This document shows, in pieces, positions 27,294 through 37,089 of a stretch of DNA of 64,000 nucleotides (position 1 is its first letter; each line of letters begins with the position of its first letter). The stretch spans positions 124,001-188,000 of the forward strand of contig SEBU01000005.1 in assembly GCA_004173475.1 (NCBI GenBank). Reading direction: 5' to 3'. Under the pieces are notes generated by a model. It searched no databases. It was not told where the DNA came from and was given only the letters and a program-made list of their open reading frames with translations. This DNA comes from Gammaproteobacteria bacterium (GTDB lineage: Bacteria > Pseudomonadota > Gammaproteobacteria > Pseudomonadales > Cellvibrionaceae). The position numbers and the translations under genes were made by a program.

Positions 27294-27947
27294 TTAAGTA
27301 GCGTTAGAATTGGGCGCTACGACTCCCGGTCCATCGGGTGGAAACGCCAGAAATTCCGGTAGAGTTTCCGCGTAATCAGACAACATTTGCAAACGTGGGA
27401 ATTCATTAGCAGGGATAAGATCAGCCAGCATGCTTTGAATAAACTGCCATACAACAGCGGATGTTATAAATGGCTGTGTAAGTGCGGCAGGTTGAATTTC
27501 AAAATCACTGGCGTGAAGTTTTTCTTCCAACGCATTGCATGCTGCTTTTAGTTGCAAGCTAACACGATCAATCCAGGGCTGATGTTGTTTCTCTTCAGGA
27601 CGTAAATTTTTTTCGTAAACCAATTGCACAGCTTTTTCAGCCGAAGCTAGTGCTAAACCAACAATTTGCAGGGCAACTCTAAATTCCTCACCTAAATGCG
27701 GCATGAGCCGACGCGATGCTGGAACAGCTGACTCTGCATAATGAAGAATAATCGTAGAATCCATCAATACCTCACCGCTTTCAAAAACCAACGTCGGAGC
27801 TTTGACCACAGGGTTAATCGATTGAAATTCCGAAAAATTGCTGAACACGGAGAGCGGTTTGTGCTCAAAAGAAATACCCATGTATTTGAGTGATATTGCA
27901 GTCCTGCGAACGTAAGGCGAGTCCAGCATTCCAATAAGTTTCATCAT
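27294..27947 (-). CDS. Glutathione S-transferase family protein
   Basis: The 217-aa product has an N-terminal thioredoxin-like domain (MKLIGMLDSPYVRRTAISLK, with a Ser-Pro active-site segment) and the glutathione-binding signature VKAPTLVFESGEVLMDSTII, followed by an all-helical C-terminal domain from about residue 90. It would conjugate glutathione to electrophiles or reduce peroxides. gloA lies 21 bp upstream of it in the reverse sense of coordinates (27968-28351), on the same strand but downstream in transcription, so both glutathione-linked genes may be in one unit. Confidence 0.85.
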   Translation of the reverse strand: MMKLIGMLDSPYVRRTAISLKYMGISFEHKPLSVFSNFSEFQSINPVVKAPTLVFESGEVLMDSTIILHYAESAVPASRRLMPHLGEEFRVALQIVGLALASAEKAVQLVYEKNLRPEEKQHQPWIDRVSLQLKAACNALEEKLHASDFEIQPAALTQPFITSAVVWQFIQSMLADLIPANEFPRLQMLSDYAETLPEFLAFPPDGPGVVAPNSNAT

Positions 27948-27967
27948 GTTGTCACCTGGATATTAAT

Positions 27968-28351
27968 TTATTTGATGCCAAGCAATTCAATTTTGTAGCC
28001 GTCAGGATCTTCCACAAATGCAAGGATGGTAGTTCCATGCAACATCGGCCCAGGCTCCCGAACAATTTTTCCGCCTGCGGCACGAATTTTATCGCAAGTT
28101 GCGTACACATCCTCACAACCTAGAGCGATATGACCATAACCTTTGCCCAGCTCATAAGCATCCACACCATAATTATAGGTTAACTCCAATACCGAATGCG
28201 TTGTTTCAGGTCCGTAGCCTACAAAGGCAAGCGTAAATTTTCCTTCCGGGTAATCCTGTTTTCGCAGTAGAGTCATTCCTAAAACTTGCGTATAAAAAAT
28301 AATAGACTTATCTAAATTTCCAACCCGCAACATAGTATGCAACAAGCGCAT
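27968..28351 (-). CDS. gloA: Lactoylglutathione lyase (glyoxalase I)
   Basis: The 127-aa product from the ATG at 28351 ([16 protein letters not shown]) is the standard length; an in-frame TTG lies two codons upstream. Metal ligands are visible: His5, Glu in HSVLELTYN, His in [10 protein letters not shown] and Glu in DGYKIELLG. It converts the hemithioacetal of methylglyoxal and glutathione to lactoylglutathione. The Omp85-family gene ends 21 bp downstream and the GST starts 21 bp on the other side, all on the same strand. Confidence 0.95.
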   Translation of the reverse strand: MRLLHTMLRVGNLDKSIIFYTQVLGMTLLRKQDYPEGKFTLAFVGYGPETTHSVLELTYNYGVDAYELGKGYGHIALGCEDVYATCDKIRAAGGKIVREPGPMLHGTTILAFVEDPDGYKIELLGIK

Positions 28352-28372
28352 TAACAAACGTCTCCATTAAAT

Positions 28373-30130
28373 TTAAAACTTTTGATAGGCACCAAAAATT
28401 AGTTGGTATTTACTAATGTTGTCTTCAGGATTAATGGGCATAGCCACATCAATATGAACGATATTTCCTATGCGAACTTTGGTAGAGGTTAATCGCAAAC
28501 CTAAACCTACGTTAGATAAAAGCGGCGAATTAACTTCTGTTGGCAACCCCCAGGCCTTACCAGCATCAACAAATACCACGCCCCCTACACGCACAAGATT
28601 GAGAAAATGTATATCAGAGAAATAACGCCGCTCGACGGACACGACATATTTTTTTCGACCACGTAAATAATCAGTTGGATAACCGCGCAACCCAGTGATG
28701 TCACCGACTGTTAGTTCTTTGTATTGAGGCAAATGTTCACCTACACCAAACTCTGCACGAACGTACCATCGATTTTTATCGTTAATAAGGTAATGATAAG
28801 CCACGTTAGAAGTCAGTAAATTGGGGTCAAGACTATCGATACCTAGATGTTGGCGACCATCCAGAATAGCCTCGACTTCAAAAATATGCTGTTCACCCTT
28901 TTCAATAATATTTCCGTAAGTAACTTTGTAACGCAACACATCGTCTGGATTCCCAAACGCAGTGCCTGCGTAACCTATGCGCGCCTTTACCGTTTGCCCG
29001 GTGGAAACATCTTCAGGGCGTTGAATCTGATTTAGGTTTTTAAATACTCCGTATTGGTTTTGTAAATATTGATATTCAATCCACGGATAAACTGCTTTGT
29101 CTCGCTCAGGAATAGGCTGCAAAGTATCTTCATCCGTATAAAATCTATCTTCTTCGTGCGTAACACCGGCTACCCAACGCTGGGTGAAGTTTGGATTAAT
29201 GTCTGTTGCCAAACCGTAATAGAGTTCGTTGTCTATGGCTCTATGACGGAATGAATTGATGACGTCATCGTGCGAACGAATTTCTTCAGTTTGGGATAAG
29301 TCCGAGTACTGCAATCCTGCCGCCCTGCGTGTGTCCAGAGAATAAAAAGGACGCTCTACTGTTAAAAGTGTGCTTCTGCCATCAGTGTTATCCTGATACA
29401 AAGCATGCACAGCAATTTGCTTGTTTAAAAAGTAAGGGTTACTAAAATCGTAACTAATGGTTTCGCGTAATTTATTTTCCTCGTAACCAATTTTAAAAGA
29501 ATTACCTGTACCGAAAACATTGCCGTCGCTGATGGCAAAACCGGACTCATTATCACTTGACTGGCGGCTAAAACTAACTTGTGGTTCAAGCACCCAGGCG
29601 TCTTGTGTTATGACTACAACATCCACATCGTCGCCGCAAACTTTTTCAGGGAAGACATGCGCGTTGGTTAAATATTTTCGCGTACGTAAATTACGGGCAG
29701 TTTCCTCCACATTTTTGTAACTAATCTTGTCTCCGGATTTGAATAATAATTGCGACTCGATAACTTTTTCGCGAGTTGTTATGTGAAGTTTGTTTAGCGT
29801 GCGATAGATACGATTATTTTCATCAGGATCGTTTTCGTCGAAGACATTAATTTGTTGAATACGAATATTGCGAATGGTTTTGCCTTGCAGCGCTTCAAAC
29901 GGAGATCTATCGTCACGGGTTTCTTTTTTATCTTCGAAGTCGTGCGGATTAAACGTATAGGTTGTACATTCCGCCGTTACCACTGCTGGCTGAATACTAT
30001 ATGCCTCTTGAGCATGAATTTTTTCCGTTGAAACAATCACACCCGCAATCAGGAGTAAGCGCGTTACAGCTAATGGTAGGGCTGTGAATGGAAGTTTTGA
30101 CAAAAAATGTTGAAACGAAAGTAGCAACAT
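28373..30130 (-). CDS. Omp85-superfamily outer-membrane protein (BamA/TamA-like)
   Basis: The 585-aa product has an N-terminal export signal (to about residue 41), one POTRA-like domain near 85-180 (IRNIRIQQINVFDE, LNKLHITTREKVIESQLLFK, and VDVVVITQDAW) and a C-terminal bacterial surface antigen (D15-type) barrel. The barrel contains the conserved ITGLRGYPTDYLRGRK loop motif and ends in FGAYQKF, a C-terminal aromatic as in outer-membrane barrels. With a single POTRA it is not BamA itself; a role in outer-membrane protein or lipid assembly is inferred. Confidence 0.8.
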   Translation of the reverse strand: MLLLSFQHFLSKLPFTALPLAVTRLLLIAGVIVSTEKIHAQEAYSIQPAVVTAECTTYTFNPHDFEDKKETRDDRSPFEALQGKTIRNIRIQQINVFDENDPDENNRIYRTLNKLHITTREKVIESQLLFKSGDKISYKNVEETARNLRTRKYLTNAHVFPEKVCGDDVDVVVITQDAWVLEPQVSFSRQSSDNESGFAISDGNVFGTGNSFKIGYEENKLRETISYDFSNPYFLNKQIAVHALYQDNTDGRSTLLTVERPFYSLDTRRAAGLQYSDLSQTEEIRSHDDVINSFRHRAIDNELYYGLATDINPNFTQRWVAGVTHEEDRFYTDEDTLQPIPERDKAVYPWIEYQYLQNQYGVFKNLNQIQRPEDVSTGQTVKARIGYAGTAFGNPDDVLRYKVTYGNIIEKGEQHIFEVEAILDGRQHLGIDSLDPNLLTSNVAYHYLINDKNRWYVRAEFGVGEHLPQYKELTVGDITGLRGYPTDYLRGRKKYVVSVERRYFSDIHFLNLVRVGGVVFVDAGKAWGLPTEVNSPLLSNVGLGLRLTSTKVRIGNIVHIDVAMPINPEDNISKYQLIFGAYQKF

Positions 30131-30250
30131 AGAATCCCTAGATGAGTTTTTTAATCAGTCTGCGATTGCAGTAGATCTAAATGCACATTGATGCGCCACA
30201 CATCTAAGATGGTGGACTAATGAAAGTGCTTCCTCGCTCCCCGTTTAGCA

Positions 30251-31249
30251 TCAATCTGTCGCTTCGCTTGATGCAGTAGAACCGGGAGCCGTTTTCATAT
30301 CTTCCGCTGCGCCTCCTTCTCGATCTGTACGCTGGCGCTCGGATGCCTCAGGAGGATGCATTTGTAGATGATCGTGTGTCGTGTGATTCTCTCCTGAACG
30401 ATCCATCTCTAAATGACCCGCTTCAGAACGGTTCATTTCAGAATGCTCGGCGCCTGAGTGGTTCATATTGGTATGATCCATCTTAGAATGATCCGTCTCA
30501 GAGTGATCCATCTTAGAGTGGTCCGCTGTAGCAGGCACGCTCAAGTCACTATGTTGATGATGGCCGTGTGCATGCCCCAAACTACCCCAAATGGTCCACA
30601 CGCCGAACGCAATAATGATAAGCGCGAGCCCTGCACGTAGTTTAGGTTGTTGCAAAATACGTGTTAGCTGCTGAGCGGCAACCCCAGCTGCCAAGACAGC
30701 CGGCAGCGTCCCCAACCCAAACGCCAGCATAGCGCCAGCCGCCAAACTTGGTGCCGGTTGAGTCATTGCAAGGGCTAGGGCCGAATACACTAAGCCACAG
30801 GGTAGCCAACCCCAAATCCCGCCCAAGAGCAAAGCTTTCGCAGGTGTATTGACCGGCATCAATCTTTTGCCAACAGGCTGAATGTATGCCCAAAGATAAC
30901 GCCCAAGCACTTCCAATTTGGTTAAACCACGCCACCAATCTGCCAGGTATAAACCCATCGCAACTAATAGTGTTCCTGCTAAAATTCGTAATATCGGTCC
31001 GCCACCCAATGCTGCAAACTGTTCAGCGAATAGCCCTGCAAGCGCACCCATGACTGTATAACTGCAGATACGCCCGAGGTTATAGGCGACTAAAATCAGA
31101 CTGCGCGACGCTTTGGCATTTTGCGGGATCGCCATGGTAAGGGCGCCCATGATGCCACCACACATTCCTATGCAATGTGCGCTACTGACTAAACCCATAA
31201 TAAATAGCGGGAAAAATACTGAGGATATTAATACGGCGGGATCGATCAT
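30251..31249 (-). CDS. SafE/TauE-like membrane protein with His/Met-rich tail
   Basis: From the ATG at 31249 (an in-frame TTG lies one codon upstream) the product is 332 aa. It has six hydrophobic segments with two matching motifs, SSAHCIGMCGGIMGAL near the start and GGIWGWLPCGLVYSAL in the middle, the signature of the DsbD_2/SafE-like family found next to cco genes. From about residue 225 the tail carries repeats such as HSKMDHSETDHSKMDHTNMN and further HSxM/HLEM units, likely copper-binding. It closes the cbb3 assembly genes, so a role in copper delivery to the oxidase is inferred. Confidence 0.8.
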   Translation of the reverse strand: MIDPAVLISSVFFPLFIMGLVSSAHCIGMCGGIMGALTMAIPQNAKASRSLILVAYNLGRICSYTVMGALAGLFAEQFAALGGGPILRILAGTLLVAMGLYLADWWRGLTKLEVLGRYLWAYIQPVGKRLMPVNTPAKALLLGGIWGWLPCGLVYSALALAMTQPAPSLAAGAMLAFGLGTLPAVLAAGVAAQQLTRILQQPKLRAGLALIIIAFGVWTIWGSLGHAHGHHQHSDLSVPATADHSKMDHSETDHSKMDHTNMNHSGAEHSEMNRSEAGHLEMDRSGENHTTHDHLQMHPPEASERQRTDREGGAAEDMKTAPGSTASSEATD

Positions 31250-31275
31250 CAAACATGCTCGTTATTATTTGGCGT

Positions 31276-31500
31276 CTAATCGTTGTTCTCGTCGCGAGAG
31301 CCTTGATCGAACTCCTGCCCAGATTGGGAAACTGATCGCGATTTAGGAGATGATTTTTGTTTTTCTTCATCAAATAAAATTCTATGTGCCTCAGTATCGA
31401 GATTATCGTACTGACCATTATTGATTGCCCAAAATAATACCTTCACCGCTATGGCGATAAAAATTAGAGCACAAGGCACTAGAAAGTAGAGACTTTCCAT
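31276..31500 (-). CDS. ccoS: cbb3-type oxidase assembly protein CcoS
   Basis: The 74-aa product has one N-terminal membrane segment (LYFLVPCALIFIAIAVKVLF) followed by WAINNGQYDNLDTEAHRILF, the conserved CcoS motif, and a hydrophilic tail. CcoS is needed for cofactor insertion into CcoN in model species. It lies directly after ccoI (27 bp gap). Confidence 0.93.
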   Translation of the reverse strand: MESLYFLVPCALIFIAIAVKVLFWAINNGQYDNLDTEAHRILFDEEKQKSSPKSRSVSQSGQEFDQGSRDENND

Positions 31501-31527
31501 TTTAGGACTCTCGTAAAATTCATTTAA

Positions 31528-33981
31528 TTACTTATTCAATCGCAATGCGTTCATCACTACGATCAATGAACTCATGGTCATACCAATAGCGGCGGCCCAT
31601 GGCGGCACGTGCCCCGTTGCTGCAAGCGGTAACGCGATAATATTATACGTGAGCGAAAAGAATAGATTTTGTTTAATTATGTTGCGTGTACGCTTGGCAA
31701 TGACAATGGCGTTAGGCAGCAAGGAGAGTTGATTGCTAAGGAGCACAGTATCAGCGCGAGTCTGCGCCAGATCTGAGGCTGCGGCCATGGCGACCGATAC
31801 ATCTGCTCCTGCAAGCACAGGAACATCATTGATACCATCACCCACCATTAATACTTTTTCACCGCGTTTCTGAAGATCCTGCAAACGGTGCAATTTGTCT
31901 TCGGGTTTTGCGCCAGCCATAAAATCTTTTATGCCCAGGTCTTGCGCAAGTTTGGCCACCGCACCAGATTGATCTCCACTCAGCAATTCAACATCTATAC
32001 CCATTTGTTGCAAATCGGTAATAGCAGATTGCGCATCAATTCGTATCTCGTCCTCCAAACCAAACCATGCGAGCGGCCCATTGGAACTGGTAAGCAAGAG
32101 CCACAATTTATTTTGATCAGGTAATGAAAAATTATTTTGGCCGCTAATAATTTTCGTAGCAAACGCGGGGGTGCCTATACGATAAAAGTCATCGCCAATT
32201 TTTCCTTCCACTCCGCAAGCCGTCGTTTGCTTAATATGAGTCGCACGAATATTGTTCCGCCAGATTGAAAAAACCTTTGCAATGGGGTGATTTGAATCCA
32301 CTTCCAAGGCCGCTGCGATTGCTAAGACATCCTCACGCGTATGTTTGCCAAGTAAATGCACATCCGAAACGCAAAAGCGACCTAGAGTTAGCGTACCTGT
32401 CTTATCAAAAATTACGCGATTGATTTGCGTAAGAGTTTCGATAACATGTCCACGCGCCACCAAAAAGCCACGCTGACGCAAGTTTGCGGTTGCTGCAGAT
32501 AAAGCAGCCGGCATCGCCAGCGCTAAAGCACAAGGACAAGTTACTACTAAAACTGAAAGGGTTATCCATAACGCGCGGCTCGGATCCTTAAACCACCAGA
32601 ACACAAATACACATGCGCAAATTATTAATAAGCGCGCTATAAAAAATCGCGCAATATTGTCAGCCATTTCGACTTGCTTCGGCTTCTCCTCTGTTGCTTG
32701 CACCGCTAAACGTTCAATTCCTGAAAGTCTGGTTGCATTACCTACCGCATCAACCCGAATACGTAGCGGACTCTGGCCATTTAGTGTTCCGGCGATAACC
32801 TGATCGCCCATTTTTTTTGCAACGGGAATTGACTCGCCGGTCAGTAGCGATTCAATCGCTTCGCTCTCACCGGTTTCCACCGTACCGTCACACGGAAACG
32901 TATCGCCAGCTTTCACTAACACCAGATCATTTACAGCAAGCATTTTAAGGGGAATATTTTTAGTCGTTTCTTCGCCCGTTTCTGCACCGGTCTCTTTATT
33001 AACTTGCTGGGTAATGCAGCAGGCCGTTAGTGGCATTAACTGCGCAAGATTTCCAAACGCCAACCGATTGCGATGTCGAGCTCTCTGCTCAACGTAGCGA
33101 CCCAACAATAAGAAAAATGCAAACATGGAAACCGATTCAAAATAAACTTCACCGCTATTGGTTAGTGTTGCCCACGCACTGGCAAGGTAGGCCAGTCCTA
33201 TAGCGAGTGCAACGGGAACATCCATGATCAAGTGTTTACTTTTAATGCTGCGCCATGCGGATTTAAAAAACGGTGACGCAGAAAAGAATACTACCGGCGT
33301 TGCTACCAACATACTGAGCCACCGCAAAAACTCTAGCCAGGTTCCGGTTGCGCCAAAATAAATGCCCACCGCTACCATCATGGCTTGCATCATGCCGAAG
33401 CCCGCCACACCTAAACGAAACAATGCGATACGATTTTCTTTTTTAAAAAATTCTTGCTGTTGATCATCCGTCGCCGGACGCGGTTTATAACCTATCTCGG
33501 CGAGAGACTTAAATAATTCACTAAGCGGCGCTGCGGTCGGTGACCATACGAGCGTGCAGCGGTGCGTGCTCACATTGACACTTAGGGTTTTTACGGCGGG
33601 ATTCTTTTTTAGGTGTGTTTCAATCAGCCAACTACAAGCTGCGCATGAAATACCTTCCAGCAAAAGATTTGCCTGTCGAAAATCTTCGTCGTAATCGGTG
33701 ACGAATTCGCTTTGTACTTCTGGCAGATCATAAATACCCCAATTGGTTTTTGCAGGAGGTAAATCGCCAGGTTGATTTGTTTGCGTGCGGTAGGAGTAAA
33801 AATTTTCTAAGCCGCCATCCACAATTGCCATAGCAACAGCTTGGCAACCGGGACAACACATGGATTGTTTTTTATGATCAATTATTACTGAGAAATCAGT
33901 ATTCGGAGGAACCGGCAACCCGCAGTGATAACAACTAGTACCAGAATCACTGCGGGCGCTATTTTGGTTTGCTGGCGACAT
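31528..33981 (-). CDS. ccoI: Copper-transporting P1B-type ATPase CcoI (FixI)
   Basis: From the ATG at 33981 the product is 817 aa; a GTG five codons upstream is an alternative. An N-terminal metal-binding region (CYHCGLPVPP and CCPGCQA) precedes an HMA domain with GISCAACSW. Eight membrane segments are expected, one with the translocation motif TCPCALALAMP. Catalytic motifs are LTGES, DKTGTLT (phosphorylated Asp) and GDGINDVPVL. It exports Cu+ to the periplasm for CuB of the cbb3 oxidase. It sits between ccoH and ccoS on one transcript. Confidence 0.96.
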   Translation of the reverse strand: MSPANQNSARSDSGTSCYHCGLPVPPNTDFSVIIDHKKQSMCCPGCQAVAMAIVDGGLENFYSYRTQTNQPGDLPPAKTNWGIYDLPEVQSEFVTDYDEDFRQANLLLEGISCAACSWLIETHLKKNPAVKTLSVNVSTHRCTLVWSPTAAPLSELFKSLAEIGYKPRPATDDQQQEFFKKENRIALFRLGVAGFGMMQAMMVAVGIYFGATGTWLEFLRWLSMLVATPVVFFSASPFFKSAWRSIKSKHLIMDVPVALAIGLAYLASAWATLTNSGEVYFESVSMFAFFLLLGRYVEQRARHRNRLAFGNLAQLMPLTACCITQQVNKETGAETGEETTKNIPLKMLAVNDLVLVKAGDTFPCDGTVETGESEAIESLLTGESIPVAKKMGDQVIAGTLNGQSPLRIRVDAVGNATRLSGIERLAVQATEEKPKQVEMADNIARFFIARLLIICACVFVFWWFKDPSRALWITLSVLVVTCPCALALAMPAALSAATANLRQRGFLVARGHVIETLTQINRVIFDKTGTLTLGRFCVSDVHLLGKHTREDVLAIAAALEVDSNHPIAKVFSIWRNNIRATHIKQTTACGVEGKIGDDFYRIGTPAFATKIISGQNNFSLPDQNKLWLLLTSSNGPLAWFGLEDEIRIDAQSAITDLQQMGIDVELLSGDQSGAVAKLAQDLGIKDFMAGAKPEDKLHRLQDLQKRGEKVLMVGDGINDVPVLAGADVSVAMAAASDLAQTRADTVLLSNQLSLLPNAIVIAKRTRNIIKQNLFFSLTYNIIALPLAATGHVPPWAAAIGMTMSSLIVVMNALRLNK

Positions 33982-34011
33982 GGATTTAACATCCACCTTC
34001 AGATGTAACGG

Positions 34012-34560
34012 TTATTTAGCTGAGGTGTTGTTTGCACGCGGTTGCAACGTTGTTTCCACCGTTTTTGCCAGGTTAATTTCACCGGTTAGTAACCATTCAG
34101 CGTCTTTGCGCTTGCTAACATCTGTTTCGGGTACCAGCGCGAGATACCAGGAATACTCAACCGGCGACGCTAATTCACCGCGATATTTACTGGCCGACAT
34201 AGCAGTTAATAAAACACTCTGGTCTTTTTTTGACTTAACCGGATTATCTAGAAACAATAATAAATTTCTGGGAAATTCGTGGTTGCCTTTTAAATCCACA
34301 AACACTTCTCCCGTTGCCTGATCAAATTTGATATCGGCCACCAAATTCAAACTTGCAGCTTTTTCGTCCTGTTTGAACGTTTGATTAATCATGACGCCAG
34401 ATTTGTAATAATTATCTGTCACGACATCGTCAGAATAATTAAATGCAATAAATACTGTAAAAAAACACAGAATAATAATAAAAATCAACGGCCCAAATAC
34501 AAACCAAAACCAGAACTGGCGGTACCAAGGTAGAATTTTTTCGTCTGTTTCAGTCGTCAT
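34012..34560 (-). CDS. ccoH: cbb3 oxidase assembly protein CcoH (FixH)
   Basis: The 182-aa product begins with a cytoplasmic WYRQFWFWFVFGP motif leading into a single membrane helix, then a periplasmic domain with DNYYKSGVMINQTF, typical of FixH/CcoH. It stabilises the oxidase during assembly. The gene is 13 bp after ccoG and 30 bp before ccoI. Confidence 0.92.
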   Translation of the reverse strand: MTTETDEKILPWYRQFWFWFVFGPLIFIIILCFFTVFIAFNYSDDVVTDNYYKSGVMINQTFKQDEKAASLNLVADIKFDQATGEVFVDLKGNHEFPRNLLLFLDNPVKSKKDQSVLLTAMSASKYRGELASPVEYSWYLALVPETDVSKRKDAEWLLTGEINLAKTVETTLQPRANNTSAK

Positions 34561-34573
34561 AACTACCGCTCCG

Positions 34574-36019
34574 CTATTTAGATGGGCCGATAAAAGTTGT
34601 GTTGTGGGAAATTACTATTTCAGGATTCTCACGCGCAACAACTTTAAAGCTAACCGTATTTTTTTCGCCTTTTAATTCGCTACGCTTTACCGCAACACGA
34701 ACCGGCACCGTCAATATTTCGCCTTCGAGAATCGGCGGTGCTTTATAACCCTGAATTTCGTAATTAAAATCACCATGAACACTTACATCATAAACATGGG
34801 TTTTGCGATCAAGATTTTCAATTTTTAACGTATATACATTCAAAACTTTATCTTCATTTACCCTATACATTTGCGTACCACGGTCGCGCATAACTTCAAC
34901 CAGCAATGGCATACGAGTCGCAAGCGAATAGACAAAGAAGCCCACCATTACCAGCAAAACAGCGGCATAACCCAGCACACGCGGACGCATGATGTTGACT
35001 TTCTTTTTCGCAACCGCGTCCTCTGTGGTGAAGCTGATAAGCCCCAAAGGATAATTCATTTTTTCCATCACGCTGTCGCAGGCGTCGATACACAAACCGC
35101 AGTCAATACACTCTGCTTGCAAGCCCTCACGAATATCAATATTCACCGGGCAAACTTGCACGCACCACGAACAATCTATGCAATCGCCCAAACCTTGCGC
35201 TTTATAATCTTCGCCAATTTTACGCGGGCCGCGTTTTTCACCGCGCTCTTTGTTGTACCAGACAGCAAGAGTATCGTGATCGTACATCACAGATTGGAAG
35301 CGTGCGTAGGGACACATGTACTTGCACACCTGCTCGCGCATGAATCCCGCGTTGCCGTAGGTGGCGCCAGTAAAAAATAACACCCAAAAGGCAGCCGTAA
35401 GATCTACTTGAAAGGTGAAAAAATTAATCGCTAATTCGCGAATGGGTGTGAAATAGCCAACGAAAGTTATGGCCGTCACTAGCGCTATGGCAATCCAGAT
35501 TGCGTGCTTGGCCGCTTTGCGCAAAAACTTTTCCATACTCCATTTTTGCGAGTCGAGCTTAATGCGTTTATTGCGGTCGCCTTCGCATAAAAATTCTGCC
35601 CACATGTACATTTGAGTCCACACAGTTTGCGGACACGTAAAGCCACACCACACTCGCCCCACCATCACCGTTACAGTGAATAATAAGAACGCGGCGATAA
35701 TTAATAACCACGCGAGATAAACACCGTCTTGAGGCGAAAATGTCATCCATAAAATATTGAATTGGCGCGCAGGCAAATCAAATAACATCGCGGGGCGGCC
35801 ATCAATTACCAGCCAGGGCATCAAAAGAAAGCCCAGCATTAGAGGCGCACTGGTGAAACGACGTAAACGCTGAAAAAAACCGGTTATGCGACGGGTATAA
35901 ACTTTCTCTTCGCTCTCATATAAATTGACATAGCGAATTTCAGTTGCAGATTCTTTTGCAGAGGTCTCCTTTGCAGGAATGCCCTTGGACGCCTCAGGTT
36001 GCTTGGACTTCTCGTTCAC
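34574..36019 (-). CDS. ccoG: cbb3 oxidase accessory ferredoxin CcoG
   Basis: The 481-aa product has about five membrane segments, the motif CGFTCPQTVWTQMYMW, and two [4Fe-4S] ferredoxin clusters (CIDCSWCVQVCP and CIDCGLCIDACD) near residues 285-320, followed by an Ig-like C-terminal domain. CcoG reduces Cu2+ during oxidase maturation in studied bacteria. The start codon is GTG with GAGGT about 8 bases upstream. A 13-bp intercistronic stem separates it from ccoP. Confidence 0.95.
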   Translation of the reverse strand: MNEKSKQPEASKGIPAKETSAKESATEIRYVNLYESEEKVYTRRITGFFQRLRRFTSAPLMLGFLLMPWLVIDGRPAMLFDLPARQFNILWMTFSPQDGVYLAWLLIIAAFLLFTVTVMVGRVWCGFTCPQTVWTQMYMWAEFLCEGDRNKRIKLDSQKWSMEKFLRKAAKHAIWIAIALVTAITFVGYFTPIRELAINFFTFQVDLTAAFWVLFFTGATYGNAGFMREQVCKYMCPYARFQSVMYDHDTLAVWYNKERGEKRGPRKIGEDYKAQGLGDCIDCSWCVQVCPVNIDIREGLQAECIDCGLCIDACDSVMEKMNYPLGLISFTTEDAVAKKKVNIMRPRVLGYAAVLLVMVGFFVYSLATRMPLLVEVMRDRGTQMYRVNEDKVLNVYTLKIENLDRKTHVYDVSVHGDFNYEIQGYKAPPILEGEILTVPVRVAVKRSELKGEKNTVSFKVVARENPEIVISHNTTFIGPSK

Positions 36020-36082
36020 GAAAGTACCTCAGAGATGCGCGTTGGATAAAGCTAAAAATTTTGGCAGGAATAAAATGGGGTG

Positions 36083-36113
36083 CTAAGGGTACAGATCAAG
36101 TCTGCACCCTTAG
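36083..36113 (-). other. Intercistronic hairpin between ccoP and ccoG
   Basis: On the minus-strand transcript CTAAGGGTGCAGA pairs with TCTGTACCCTTAG across CTTGA, a 13-bp stem with one G-U pair. No T-run follows directly. It could protect the 3' end of the ccoNOQP message or reduce read-through into the assembly genes. Confidence 0.6.
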
Positions 36114-36138
36114 TATTTTTGAATATTTTTTAATCGAA

Positions 36139-37086
36139 TTATTTAACAGCCTCGTCTTGCGACAAGCTGTAAACATACGCGGCTAATAAATGAATACGCT
36201 CTGGCTTTAGCGTTTCTGCGTGTGCTGGCATTATACCGGCGCGACCATTGCGAACTGTTTGACGGAGGATTGCCGGTAATTCCTCTGGTGTTCCAGCGCC
36301 GTATAACCATACATCGTCGGTCAAATTAGGAGCGCCGACCAACGGGTTGCCTTTCGCGTCGGCACCATGACAAGCAACACAATTGGTCGTAAACACTGCT
36401 TCACCCAATGTCGCCTTGGCTTCATCGTGTTTTTTACCAGCGCGTTTCAATACAAATTCAACAACATTAACGACGTTGGCTTCACCAATAATCGGACCCC
36501 AGGCTGGCATAGCACCTTGACGACCGAGGGTGATAGTTTCCTTAATCCGATCCGGAGTACCACCATACAGCCAGTCTTTATCTGTCAAGTTGGGAAAACC
36601 GAAGTTACCGCCAGCGTCGGCGCCATGGCATACGGTGCAATTATTGCCGAATAGACGTCCACCTATTTTCATGGCTTCAGAATCTTTCGCCAACTGCTCA
36701 ATTGGCATGTTCGCAAACTTGCCAAAGGTAGTGTCATAGGTAGCTTGCGCTTGGGCTTGCTCAGCCTGAAGTTGATTTACCGCCGTCCAGGGTTTTCCAT
36801 CGAAACTTTCGCGAGTTAATCCTTTATAGAGACCTAGACCGGGGAAAATAATCAGATAACCGATCGTAAAAATAAACGTGCCTATAAACAAACCAAACCA
36901 CCAGCGAGGTAATGGATTGTCGTACTCTTCAATACCGTCATATACGTGGCCGGTGGTTTTAGCTTCAGCAAAATTGGTCCCGTCATCGGCAACCTTAATT
37001 TTGCGGTTTGCCATCAAAATCCAAAACAATAACACCAGATTGGTCACGGTGAGAACGATGATCCAACAGCTCCAAAATGTACTCAT
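36139..37086 (-). CDS. ccoP: cbb3 cytochrome oxidase subunit III, diheme CcoP
   Basis: The 315-aa product has two N-terminal membrane segments (TFWSCWIIVLTVTNLVLLFW and WWFGLFIGTFIFTIGYLIIF), the conserved EYDNPLPRWW segment and two c-type heme motifs, CTVCH and CVACH, each followed later by a Met ligand region (GAMPAW, GIMPAH). It passes electrons from soluble cytochromes to CcoO and CcoN. ccoQ ends 3 bp upstream. Confidence 0.97.
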   Translation of the reverse strand: MSTFWSCWIIVLTVTNLVLLFWILMANRKIKVADDGTNFAEAKTTGHVYDGIEEYDNPLPRWWFGLFIGTFIFTIGYLIIFPGLGLYKGLTRESFDGKPWTAVNQLQAEQAQAQATYDTTFGKFANMPIEQLAKDSEAMKIGGRLFGNNCTVCHGADAGGNFGFPNLTDKDWLYGGTPDRIKETITLGRQGAMPAWGPIIGEANVVNVVEFVLKRAGKKHDEAKATLGEAVFTTNCVACHGADAKGNPLVGAPNLTDDVWLYGAGTPEELPAILRQTVRNGRAGIMPAHAETLKPERIHLLAAYVYSLSQDEAVK

Positions 37087-37089
37087 AGT

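Noticed and set aside
34871-35380. 169-codon plus-strand ORF opposite ccoG
   Set aside because: Antisense shadow of a well-supported gene; composition follows the codon pattern of ccoG.
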